This document shows, piece by piece, positions 1 to 12,090 of a stretch of DNA of 64,000 bases. Both the position numbers and the translations under genes were made by a program. The notes below the pieces were generated by a model. The model was not told the origin of the DNA. It was given only the letters and a program-made list of their open reading frames with translations, and ran no database searches. Numbering within the stretch: the stretch's first letter is position 1; every line of letters begins with the position of its first letter. Source of the stretch: CAYNSB01 sp964399625 (GTDB taxonomy: Bacteria > Planctomycetota > Phycisphaerae > Phycisphaerales > UBA1924); assembly GCA_964399625.1 (NCBI GenBank), contig CAYNSB010000009.1, positions 21,618 to 85,617 on the forward strand, written 5' to 3'.

Positions 1-18
1 TCATGCGCGCAGTGTACG

Positions 19-1239
19 TCAGCGTCCGACCATGGCGGACGCCTCGCTGGGGCCCATCGGCGGCGACACCTGATCCTCGGGCACGCCCGCCCGGACCGCG
101 TCGATGACCCGAGAGAACAGGGCCTCGCCGCCTCGATCGAAGGCCAGCTCCAGACGCGGACGAACGATCGGGCAGGGCCAGGCGATCCGGCGTGGCGCGA
201 GCTTGGACCAGTCCTTCTCTGTGACGATGATCGCGCCCGCGGCGCTGCTCCTGGCCATCCCGACGAGGCGCTCGACCGTCGCGGGGGCGAACGGATCGTG
301 GTCGCGCAGTACGAGCTCGCCCGCGAGCGCGCCGCCGACGGCGGCCCGTGCTTGCGAAAGGAACGCCTCGGGATTTCCGATCGCGCACGCGACGGCGACG
401 CGACGCCCGGCGAGCCACGACACGGGCACGCTGGCATGCGGGTCCGCGGGGCTCGGTTCGTCGGGGCCCTGCGCATCGGGCCCGCGCGCGTGGAGCGAAC
501 CACTCTCGTGCGTCAGCGTCAGCCCCGCCCATGCGTGCCGGCAGATGGCGTCCAACCCGCGCCCTCTCAGGTGTTCAACTGCGGCGTCGATCGCGCGCAC
601 CATCGAGGCCTCCACGCGCTCGGCGTGGGTCAGCACGATCACATCGGCCCGCAGGAGCGATGCGACTGGCTCGCGGAGCCAGCCCGCGGGGATCGGGCGA
701 TCGGCGAACGGATCGCGCGTCGCGTCGATCAGCACGATGTCCAGCTCGCGCCCGATCTGGCGGTGCTGGAATCCATCGTCGAGCACGATGCAGTCGGTCC
801 GGCGCGGCGACGCGGCGTTGCCCCCGCCCTCGCCCGGCGCGGCCTGCTCGTCGTGCTCGCGAGCGAACAGCGTGATCAGCCCGTGCGTGCGATCGGGCTG
901 CGCAACGATCGGCACATCGGCGAACGCGCGCCGGTACTCGCCCGCCTCGTCGGACTCGGTCCGTGCATCGGACCCGTAGCCCCGCATCGCGATGCACGGC
1001 GTGTGCCCCGCGTCCCGAAGGACCCGCACGATCTCGCGGACCATGGGCGTCTTGCCTGTGCCACCCACGGAGAGGTTGCCCACCGAGATCACCGGGCGAT
1101 CGAACCGCACGACGCCACGCCCGCGATCGAAGCGAGCGTTCCGCGCCGCGATGGCCCGCGTGTACACGCGGGCGAGCGCCGGCCCAAGCGGGCGCAGGAG
1201 CGCGGGCAGCGGGCCGGGGCGTTCAGGCGGCGCCGCCAT
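19..1239 (-). CDS. lpxK: tetraacyldisaccharide 4'-kinase
   Basis: LpxK phosphorylates the 4' position of the lipid A disaccharide precursor at the cytoplasmic face of the inner membrane. The family signature is clear: a P-loop in SVGNLSVGGTGKTP near the N terminus and DDGFQHR in the middle. The 406-residue product is longer than the usual roughly 330, partly because of a Pro/Ala-rich linker before the last third. The frame is open further upstream, but I place the start at the ATG at 1239, because the upstream extension is low-complexity Arg/Pro and would overlap the preceding gene heavily; with this start the overlap is 17 bp. It is the last complete gene of the maf operon. It suggests that this organism makes lipid A; the lipid-A-type N-terminal domain gene at 54.2 kb fits. 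Confidence 0.93.
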   Translation of the reverse strand: MAAPPERPGPLPALLRPLGPALARVYTRAIAARNARFDRGRGVVRFDRPVISVGNLSVGGTGKTPMVREIVRVLRDAGHTPCIAMRGYGSDARTESDEAGEYRRAFADVPIVAQPDRTHGLITLFAREHDEQAAPGEGGGNAASPRRTDCIVLDDGFQHRQIGRELDIVLIDATRDPFADRPIPAGWLREPVASLLRADVIVLTHAERVEASMVRAIDAAVEHLRGRGLDAICRHAWAGLTLTHESGSLHARGPDAQGPDEPSPADPHASVPVSWLAGRRVAVACAIGNPEAFLSQARAAVGGALAGELVLRDHDPFAPATVERLVGMARSSAAGAIIVTEKDWSKLAPRRIAWPCPIVRPRLELAFDRGGEALFSRVIDAVRAGVPEDQVSPPMGPSEASAMVGR

Positions 1240-1639
1240 CGGCGCCTCCCGGCACTTCGCGGGCGGGAGCCCCTTCCTGCTCGCCCGCGCGCGGGGCGGC
1301 GAGGGTTCGGCGCAACGCCCTGGACTCGGCACGCTGCACCACAAGTGTGTGCGCCATGTCCATCATGGCCAGCACGAGCACCATCACCATGAGCGCCGCG
1401 ACAAGGACCCAGGTGAGCACGAACGTCCGCGGGTCGCGGGGGCTCGTCACGCTCGCTCCGTAGACCATGAGCGGAGTCGCGAGCATGAGCAGCCCCGTCA
1501 TCGCCAGGCGCAAGCGCCTGCGGCGCGGGTCCATCGACGAGTGCACGAGCATGAGCAGGTGCCCGCCGACGACCACGAGCCCGATCGCCCCCAGCGGCGC
1601 GGTGAGCCAGGCCGGGGCGATGGGGGAGGGGTCGAGCAT
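1223..1639 (-). CDS. small three-helix membrane protein
   Basis: A 138-residue protein with three hydrophobic segments (about residues 12-33, 42-62 and 72-96), a basic loop MDPRRRRLR between the first two, and a hydrophilic Ala/Gly-rich tail. I do not recognise a family. Its ATG overlaps the maf stop codon by one base (TGATG) and its 3' end overlaps the lpxK start by 17 bp, so translation of the three genes is probably coupled. Position next to lpxK suggests an envelope role, but that is inference only. Frame choice is supported by the hydrophobic periodicity and the start/stop overlaps. Confidence 0.75.
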   Translation of the reverse strand: MLDPSPIAPAWLTAPLGAIGLVVVGGHLLMLVHSSMDPRRRRLRLAMTGLLMLATPLMVYGASVTSPRDPRTFVLTWVLVAALMVMVLVLAMMDMAHTLVVQRAESRALRRTLAAPRAGEQEGAPAREVPGGADGGAA

Positions 1640-2334
1640 CAGGGATCCTGGGAGTATCGGTCGAGGCGCGCCACGAGCACGCCCATGGGCAGGCCCATGA
1701 TTGTTGACGGGTCGCCCTCGTAACGGATCGGCCAACCGGCGTCCAGGCGCTCGGAAAGGTTGTAGGCGCCGGCCTTGCCCTTCCATTGCCCGCTGGCGAT
1801 GTACTGCTCGATCCGCTCGGTGCCGATGTCGCCGACGTGCACCGTGGCACGATCGACAAAGAGCTCGCGATCGAAGGTCTCGGGGGATCCCAGACGGACC
1901 GGGAGCAGCGCGACGCCGGTCAGCACCTCGTGCGTGCCGTTCTCCAGGGTTCGCAGGATCCGTCGGGCGTCGTCGGCGTCCTTGGGCTGCCCCAGGACGC
2001 GACCGTCCTTCACGCAGACGGTGTCGGCACCGATCACCAGAGCGGGCGTGCCATCTCCCGCGGCGCGCCCGGCACCCGCCGCGGCCTTGAGGTAGGCGAG
2101 CGCCTTGACCCATTGTTCTGGGGTCACCAGTCCCTGGGCGAGTGTGCCATCATCGACGCCCGGGTGTAGAGCCTCGTGTGCGATGCCCGCCTCGGTGAGG
2201 AGGGAGCGCCGGCGTGGCGACTGGCTTGCCAGGATGACCCGCGGAAGGCGGCGGTGCGAGCGGGCCGCGGCGTCCCCCTGTCCGCCGCGGCTGGCGCCCG
2301 TCGAATCCGCCCTTCCCCATCCCTGCGTCGTCAT
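1639..2334 (-). CDS. maf: Maf-family nucleotide pyrophosphatase
   Basis: Maf proteins hydrolyse non-canonical or modified nucleoside triphosphates to monophosphates and act as house-cleaning enzymes. Visible signatures are SQSPRRRSLL near the N terminus, GADTVCV, GKAGAYNLSE and the EGDPSTIMGLP segment near the C terminus, in the expected order. The 231-residue product carries about 30 extra hydrophilic N-terminal residues compared with typical Maf proteins, so a more internal start is possible. I use ATG 2334 because a TAGACT hexamer lies 6 bp before it and no Shine-Dalgarno is present. First gene of the maf / membrane protein / lpxK operon. Confidence 0.92.
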   Translation of the reverse strand: MTTQGWGRADSTGASRGGQGDAAARSHRRLPRVILASQSPRRRSLLTEAGIAHEALHPGVDDGTLAQGLVTPEQWVKALAYLKAAAGAGRAAGDGTPALVIGADTVCVKDGRVLGQPKDADDARRILRTLENGTHEVLTGVALLPVRLGSPETFDRELFVDRATVHVGDIGTERIEQYIASGQWKGKAGAYNLSERLDAGWPIRYEGDPSTIMGLPMGVLVARLDRYSQDP

Positions 2335-2340
2335 GATCAC

Positions 2341-2346
2341 AGTCTA
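2341..2346 (-). promoter_or_regulatory. putative -10 element of the maf operon (leaderless type)
   Basis: On the minus strand TAGACT is followed by 6 bp and then the maf ATG. Transcription from such a -10 would start at or next to the start codon. No convincing -35 is visible. The same TAGACT-N6-ATG arrangement occurs before the gene ending at 23931. Confidence 0.45.
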
Positions 2347-2414
2347 CCCCCTCTCGATCCGGTTCTTTCCTTCATTCGCACGAGCGACCGAAATCGTTCG
2401 TACATTTGTGGACG

Positions 2415-3209
2415 ATGCGCGCCCATCTGCTGCAAATGGACATCGTCTGGGAAGACCGCCCCGCCAACTTCGCCAAGGCGGAACGCCTGCTGGAGAAGGC
2501 CGATCCGAGCCCGGGCGATCTGGTCCTGCTTCCAGAGATGTTCGACACGGGCTTCTCCTTCAACACGGACAAGACCGGCGACGCCAAGGGCGAAACCTTC
2601 ACATTTCTCCAGCGACTGGCGCAGGACTATGGCGTGACGGTGCAGGGAGCGCGGACCGTGCACGAGTGCCACTGCGCGCTGGCGGAGAATCGTGCGCCCG
2701 TGTTCGGGGCCGACGGCGCGCCGCTCGTCGAGTACGCCAAGATCCACCCGTTTACGTACGGGCGTGAGCCCGAGTTCTTCCAGGGCGGGCGCGATGTGGT
2801 CACGTACGCGTGGAAGGGCGGTGCGGGCGGCGAGCACGCGCTGACGGTGTGCCCCGCGATCTGCTACGACCTGCGCTTTCCGGAGTTGTTCCGGATCGGG
2901 CTCGCGCGCGGGGCGGAGGTCTTCGCGCTGGGGGCGAACTGGCCGCAGGCGCGGCAGCATCACTGGCGGGCGCTGCTGGTGGCGCGGGCGATCGAGAACC
3001 AGGCGTTCGTGCTGGGCGTCAACCGGACCGGGCGCGATCCGACGCTGACGTACGCGGGCGGATCGATCGCGCTCGATCCCAAGGGTGAGGTGCTGGGCGA
3101 ACTAGGCGCGGAGGAGGGCGTGCTGAGCGTGGTGGTCGATCCCGCGGTGCTGCGCGAGTGGCGCGGGAAGTTCCCGGCGTGGCGGGATGGGAAGTTGATG
3201 AAAGGGTGA
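2415..3209 (+). CDS. carbon-nitrogen hydrolase (omega-amidase-like nitrilase family)
   Basis: A 264-residue nitrilase-superfamily amidase. The catalytic triad is visible: Glu41 in LLPEMF, Lys109 in YAKIHPF and Cys150 in ICYDLRFPE. The YAKIHPF and ICYDLRFPELFR motifs and the short length resemble the omega-amidase (YafV/Nit2-like) branch, which deamidates alpha-ketoglutaramate in glutamine transaminase salvage; this subfamily call is inference. The start is taken at ATG 2415, with TACATT 8 bp upstream; an in-frame TTG lies three codons earlier. The next gene begins directly after its stop codon, suggesting cotranscription. Confidence 0.9.
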   Translation: MRAHLLQMDIVWEDRPANFAKAERLLEKADPSPGDLVLLPEMFDTGFSFNTDKTGDAKGETFTFLQRLAQDYGVTVQGARTVHECHCALAENRAPVFGADGAPLVEYAKIHPFTYGREPEFFQGGRDVVTYAWKGGAGGEHALTVCPAICYDLRFPELFRIGLARGAEVFALGANWPQARQHHWRALLVARAIENQAFVLGVNRTGRDPTLTYAGGSIALDPKGEVLGELGAEEGVLSVVVDPAVLREWRGKFPAWRDGKLMKG

Positions 3210-3701
3210 ATGATGGAGAGCTCTCCTCATGTGCCAATTTTCAAGAGGTCACTTTTACCTAGCATACTTCTCGTTCTTGGACTTCTTAGCGCGGCGGTGC
3301 TGGTTGGGCTCGTATGGCTCGGCTCTCATGTGCTCGCCAGCCCGAACATCAATCCGAACAACCCGTACCCCGTCGATTCGCGAGACCCACGCAAGACGGT
3401 CGCGATCAGTTGGAAATCGCCTTCGGACGCTGCGAACACTCCTGTCTATCAGGGCTTACAGTACGGTGCTCATGTGTACACAGAGCCTAATGCGACCGGC
3501 AGCCTCGACGTTCATTGTGTAGTCTACATCGGAGAGATGACCTACATGGACGACATTGGCGTAATCGGAACAGTCACGTCCCAAGCGCAGGCTGCGAGCC
3601 AGTTCGGCACGATCCGCTGGACGGCGACAGACCTCTTGGTCGGCAATGGCTCGCCGAGCGATTTGGCCGTGCCCCGGAAGCGCATTCAAACCCACCGCTA
3701 A
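3210..3701 (+). CDS. hypothetical single-pass membrane protein
   Basis: A 163-residue protein with one hydrophobic segment (about residues 14-42) followed by a polar extracytoplasmic region rich in Asn, Ser, Thr and Pro; no motif recognised. Its ATG starts at the base after the stop of the preceding amidase gene. The DNA is visibly less GC-rich and uses A/T-ending codons more often than its neighbours (for example cct agc ata ctt ctc), which suggests recent acquisition or weak selection. Expression and reality of the gene rest on the tight spacing, the intact frame and the membrane-anchor pattern. Confidence 0.55.
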   Translation: MMESSPHVPIFKRSLLPSILLVLGLLSAAVLVGLVWLGSHVLASPNINPNNPYPVDSRDPRKTVAISWKSPSDAANTPVYQGLQYGAHVYTEPNATGSLDVHCVVYIGEMTYMDDIGVIGTVTSQAQAASQFGTIRWTATDLLVGNGSPSDLAVPRKRIQTHR

Positions 3702-3783
3702 TCCTGCACACAGTCGCTTCGTCACGGTCGCGGCTCCGCAGCGGGTCTAACGAGCGCCCCCTCCGTCGCTTGATCCTCTGGAG

Positions 3784-3815
3784 GATGTCGCGACATCTTG
3801 ACAGTGTGGTAGACT
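3784..3815 (+). promoter_or_regulatory. perfect 14-bp palindrome plus TAGACT hexamer upstream of the sensor kinase
   Basis: GATGTCGCGACATC at 3784-3797 is a perfect palindrome. TAGACT, the hexamer found as a probable -10 elsewhere in this window, lies at 3810-3815. With that -10 the -35 region would fall inside the palindrome, as expected for an operator. A TTGACA at 3798-3803 is too close to TAGACT to be its -35. Function is inferred. Confidence 0.4.
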
Positions 3816-3875
3816 TGCCCGATCCGGCTCGTTCCCAGCCGGGATCGTGGCGATCGGGCGCGCGAGGAGTAAGGC

Positions 3876-5777
<1,902 letters not shown>

Positions 5778-5784
5778 AGAGGGA

Positions 5785-5790
5785 TACGCT
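5785..5790 (+). promoter_or_regulatory. putative -10 element of the ribbon membrane protein gene
   Basis: TACGCT lies 7 bp before the ATG at 5798, with no Shine-Dalgarno in between; it overlaps the end of the intergenic gap after the kinase. Leaderless-type arrangement; no clear -35. Confidence 0.35.
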
Positions 5791-5797
5791 CTGAATC

Positions 5798-6442
5798 ATG
5801 AGTGACCCATGGGGCCGCCGCGTGCTCCGATTGGTGTGGAGGCCGGGCGAGCTTGCCGAGGCGGCGATGGTTACGCCGACCTGGGCGTGCGCGGTGATCG
5901 GCGTCCTGTCGATCAGCATGCTGCCCCCGATATTGATTCGAGCGGTGAACACCGAGGCGCGGGACCTTGCGAGCGCGGCGCTCGAGTTCATCCAGCAATC
6001 GTTCGTCGTTGTCGGCGGATGCACGGTTCTGATCGCGATGCCCCTCTTGGTGTGCGTTGCCTTGCCGGCGACGCTGCGTGCCCGAGAGGATCCTCATTGG
6101 GCCGCGCGATCGCGTGTGCTCTTTCTTGGAGTCGTTCCGTTCGTCGTGCCTGTGTCCATGATGACCCTGTTGTTCTGGGCGAGCACCGCCTTCACGAATC
6201 GGAGCAGCGGTGGCGCGGGAGTCGAACTGGGCCGCTCATTCGTCGGAGTATCGGCGTGCGCTCTTCCCGCGATCGCGCCGCTTTACATGTGGCTCGTCAT
6301 TCGTCAGGGGCGGCGCGCCGCGGCCATGGCGGAGCCGCCTCGCGACGAGTGCGCGCATTGCGGCTATCTGCGGGAGGGGCTCGCGACACCGAGATGTCCG
6401 GAGTGCGGTTTGGGGTGGAAAGCGGATCCACCCATGCTTTAG
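5798..6442 (+). CDS. multipass membrane protein with C-terminal Cys4 zinc ribbon
   Basis: A 214-residue protein with four hydrophobic segments (about 27-50, 68-92, 107-131, 147-169) and a cytoplasmic-looking C-terminal ribbon: Cys185, Cys188, Cys200 and Cys203 in CAHCGY...CPECG. This ribbon form, linked to variable membrane domains, is frequent in planctomycete hypothetical proteins and probably binds zinc. No enzymatic motif is visible. It lies 20 bp after the sensor kinase on the same strand and converges on uvrA, so it could be cotranscribed with the kinase or use its own promoter. Confidence 0.72.
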   Translation: MSDPWGRRVLRLVWRPGELAEAAMVTPTWACAVIGVLSISMLPPILIRAVNTEARDLASAALEFIQQSFVVVGGCTVLIAMPLLVCVALPATLRAREDPHWAARSRVLFLGVVPFVVPVSMMTLLFWASTAFTNRSSGGAGVELGRSFVGVSACALPAIAPLYMWLVIRQGRRAAAMAEPPRDECAHCGYLREGLATPRCPECGLGWKADPPML

Positions 6443-6478
6443 CGGTGCGCGGGCCAGCGCGGAACGGACCCACGATCG

Positions 6479-9694
<3,216 letters not shown>

Positions 9695-9837
9695 GGGTTG
9701 TGGAGCCTAGCACACCCCGCACAACGCGTGGTCGGGCAGGGTCGAAAACTCTTCTGAACGGCCTCCCGGGGTCAAGGACTCTTGAATCACTGACGGATCG
9801 GGACGAAAGAGTTCTCTTGTGGGTGGCGTCAACTTTC

Positions 9838-9843
9838 TATAAA
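9838..9843 (+). promoter_or_regulatory. putative -10 of the first prepilin-like gene
   Basis: TATAAA lies 34 bp before the ATG at 9878, in a locally AT-rich patch of the 183-bp gap after the uvrA start. TTGTGG occurs 15 bp upstream, a short spacing for a -35. The rest of the gap shows no gene. Confidence 0.4.
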
Positions 9844-9877
9844 GTAATGGCACTGGTGCGGAGCACGGGGTTTGAGC

Positions 9878-10924
9878 ATGCATCCACGGCGGACGAAGCG
9901 CGGTGTGGGCGGTCGATGCGCCTTCACGCTCATTGAGCTGCTGATCGTGATCTCGATCATCGCGATCCTGATCGGCACGCTGCTGCCCGCGCTGGGCTCG
10001 GCGCGCGCCGGAGCGCGTCTGGCGCGGTGCACCTCGAACCTTGGGCAGCTCGCCCGCTCGAACGTGGCGTATCAGACCGACTTCAAGGATCGGATCGCGA
10101 CCTACAGCTGGGAACCGGGCAAGGCGTACAGCCAGTGGTCGGACCTGAACAACGCGCCGAGTTGGCCTCAGAGCGCGGCGAACCAGGCCGTGGACATCCT
10201 TCGTCGTCGGACGGGTCGCACGGATCTGGCTCCGCTGGGCAACAACTATCTGCCCAATCGCGCGTACAACCACCTCGTCCTGATGGAGTACATGACGACG
10301 AGCGCACCGGAGCCGACGATGGCGTGCCCGGAGGACGCGGTGCTGCAGGGCTGGCAGAAGAGCCCGGTGACTCTTGCGGACCCGATCCCGAAGGACTTCT
10401 CGCAGTCCAAGGGGAAGATCTGGGCGTACAGCTCGTCGTACCAGCCGGTGCCGGTCGTGTGGGCGCCGGACAAGCCGCCGACGGTGTGGCAGAAGCAGGA
10501 CGATCACAATCTGTTCTGGATCGACATCTCGTTCATGTCCACGAGCGGGTCGCGCGGGTGGAAGCCGCGCGGCGTGTGGGAGGTGCAGTATCCGGCGCAG
10601 AAGGTGCACACGTTCGAGTTCATCTCGCGGCACTCGGGGAAGCGGCCGCTGTTCTACGCGTACAGCACGGCGCGCGTGCCGATCCAGTTCTTTGATGGGC
10701 ACGTCGCGACGCGCAAGACGGGCGATGCGAACCCGGGGTTCGATCCGACGCTCGCGAATCTGAACCTCGCCACGACCTACCGCTACGACCCCACGATCCT
10801 GGGGTTTGAGCCTCCGGCGCTCGGGCTCGACGGGCTTTCGTACGACTGGGTGAAGGGGTACTACCGCTGGACGCGCGGCGGGCTCAAGGGCATCGACTTC
10901 GATGGCGGCGAGATCGCCCGATAG
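9878..10924 (+). CDS. prepilin-type N-terminal cleavage/methylation domain protein (paralog 1)
   Basis: A 348-residue secreted or membrane-tethered protein with a class III prepilin signal: basic leader, CAFTLIELLIVISIIAILIG helix, and processing expected before the Phe. The large C-terminal part carries FFDGH near the end, reminiscent of the H-X9-DG/DUF1559-type pseudopilin-like proteins abundant in planctomycetes. Tandem paralog of the next gene; shared blocks include TYSWEPGKAYSQ-type, IRRRTGRTDL-type, KIWAYSSSY and QKVHTFEF. ATG 9878 is chosen over an in-frame TTG at 9872. Substrate or assembly partner is unknown; the secretion platform at 35-43 kb could process or display it. Confidence 0.8.
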   Translation: MHPRRTKRGVGGRCAFTLIELLIVISIIAILIGTLLPALGSARAGARLARCTSNLGQLARSNVAYQTDFKDRIATYSWEPGKAYSQWSDLNNAPSWPQSAANQAVDILRRRTGRTDLAPLGNNYLPNRAYNHLVLMEYMTTSAPEPTMACPEDAVLQGWQKSPVTLADPIPKDFSQSKGKIWAYSSSYQPVPVVWAPDKPPTVWQKQDDHNLFWIDISFMSTSGSRGWKPRGVWEVQYPAQKVHTFEFISRHSGKRPLFYAYSTARVPIQFFDGHVATRKTGDANPGFDPTLANLNLATTYRYDPTILGFEPPALGLDGLSYDWVKGYYRWTRGGLKGIDFDGGEIAR

Positions 10925-10980
10925 ACGCGAGCGGGCAGGATTCTGGAAGGCGAAAGGGCGGGGGCGCGGGCGAATCTTGC

Positions 10981-11009
10981 TTGTGTGATGCTGTGGGGAG
11001 GGGTATTCT
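10981..11009 (+). promoter_or_regulatory. sigma70-like promoter of paralog 2 (leaderless)
   Basis: TTGTGT (10981-10986), 17-bp spacer, TATTCT (11004-11009), then only 6 bp before the ATG at 11016. The predicted transcription start coincides with the start codon, so the mRNA would be leaderless; no Shine-Dalgarno precedes the ATG. Confidence 0.6.
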
Positions 11010-11015
11010 GGCACG

Positions 11016-12032
11016 ATGCGCCATTCCCCGCTCTGGGCCGCGCGTCAACGCGGATTCACGCTCATCGAACTGCTGGTCGTCATCGCGATCATCGCGCTGC
11101 TGATCTCCATTCTGCTCCCGGCGCTGGGCGGGGCGCGCCGGAACGCGCGGCGCGCACGCTGCGAGGCAAACCTCCAGCAGTCGGGCGTGGCGTACGCGAC
11201 GTACTCGGGCGACTTCAAGGACCGCATCGCGACGTTCAGCTGGGAGCCCGGCAAGGCGTACAGCCAGTACTCGGATCTGAACAGTTCGGCGACGTCGGTC
11301 GTGGCGGCGGCGAACCAGGCGCTGGACATCATCCGTCGCCGCACGGGGCGCACGGACCTGACGCCTTTCGCCGACCGCATGCCGCACCGGCACTACAACC
11401 ACCTGGTGCTCAACGACTATCTGACGGAGCGTCTGCCCGAGCGGAGCATGGCGTGCCCGGAGGACCTGCCGCTGCTGTCGTGGCAGAAGGACCCGGTAAA
11501 CCTGTTCGACCCCAAGCCCAAGGACTTCAACACGCCCTTCGGCAAGATCTGGGCGTACAGCTCGTCGTACCACGTTGCGCCGGTGGCCTATCTGCCCGAT
11601 CGCTTCCCCACGTACTGGCAGTACGAGAGCGACCACAACCTCTTCTATGTCCCCACGCAGAAGGTGACGCTGCGCCCCCGCGGAATGTGGGAGGTCAGCT
11701 ATCCGGGGCAGAAGGTGCACACGTTCGAGTTCATCGCGCGTCACCAGGCCAAGCCCGCCTACCACGGGCACCCCGACGCGCAGGTGCCCATGACGTTCTT
11801 CGATGGGCACGCGGCGACGAAGCTCACCAAGGACGCGAACAAGGGTTGGACCCCGGTCTCGCCCGACCAGGACATCGCCTCGGAGTACTCGTACGTTCCG
11901 AGCATCCTGGGCTTCGAGCCTCCGACTCTGAGCGGCACGATCTCGGACTCGGTGACGGGGTACTTCCGCTGGACCAGGGGCGGGTTGCACGGGATCGATT
12001 ACGGCGGCAAAGAGCTCAAGCCGGACAAGTAG
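11016..12032 (+). CDS. prepilin-type N-terminal cleavage/methylation domain protein (paralog 2)
   Basis: A 338-residue paralog of the upstream gene, with the prepilin leader RGFTLIELLVVIAIIALLI and the same domain plan: a KAYSQ block, RRRTGRTDLTP, SMACPED, KIWAYSSSY, QKVHTFEFIARH, FFDGH and a C-terminal FRWTRGGLHGID. Similarity over the whole length indicates tandem duplication followed by considerable divergence. Having its own promoter suggests that the two copies can be controlled separately. Likely an extracytoplasmic structural or substrate-binding component; function unknown. Confidence 0.8.
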   Translation: MRHSPLWAARQRGFTLIELLVVIAIIALLISILLPALGGARRNARRARCEANLQQSGVAYATYSGDFKDRIATFSWEPGKAYSQYSDLNSSATSVVAAANQALDIIRRRTGRTDLTPFADRMPHRHYNHLVLNDYLTERLPERSMACPEDLPLLSWQKDPVNLFDPKPKDFNTPFGKIWAYSSSYHVAPVAYLPDRFPTYWQYESDHNLFYVPTQKVTLRPRGMWEVSYPGQKVHTFEFIARHQAKPAYHGHPDAQVPMTFFDGHAATKLTKDANKGWTPVSPDQDIASEYSYVPSILGFEPPTLSGTISDSVTGYFRWTRGGLHGIDYGGKELKPDK

Positions 12033-12078
12033 TCGATCGCGGCGCACGGGCGTTCGCACGGATTTGCGAGCAACGCTC

Positions 12079-12084
12079 TACGAT
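12079..12084 (+). promoter_or_regulatory. putative -10 of mnmG
   Basis: TACGAT lies 6 bp before the GTG start at 12091, without a Shine-Dalgarno; leaderless-type arrangement. No good -35. Confidence 0.35.
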
Positions 12085-12090
12085 TGCCGC

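Noticed and set aside
1..5. Possible start codon of a further gene after lpxK on the minus strand (ATG at 5-3)
   Set aside because: Only two bases of coding sequence could be inside the window; nothing to support it.
3798..3803. TTGACA as a -35 box
   Set aside because: The only -10-like hexamer nearby (TAGACT) is 6 bp away, too close, and none is found at 16-18 bp.
9748..9814. AACTCTT...AAGAGTT as a hairpin upstream of uvrA
   Set aside because: Seven-base arms with a spacer of about 55 bp do not make a convincing structure.
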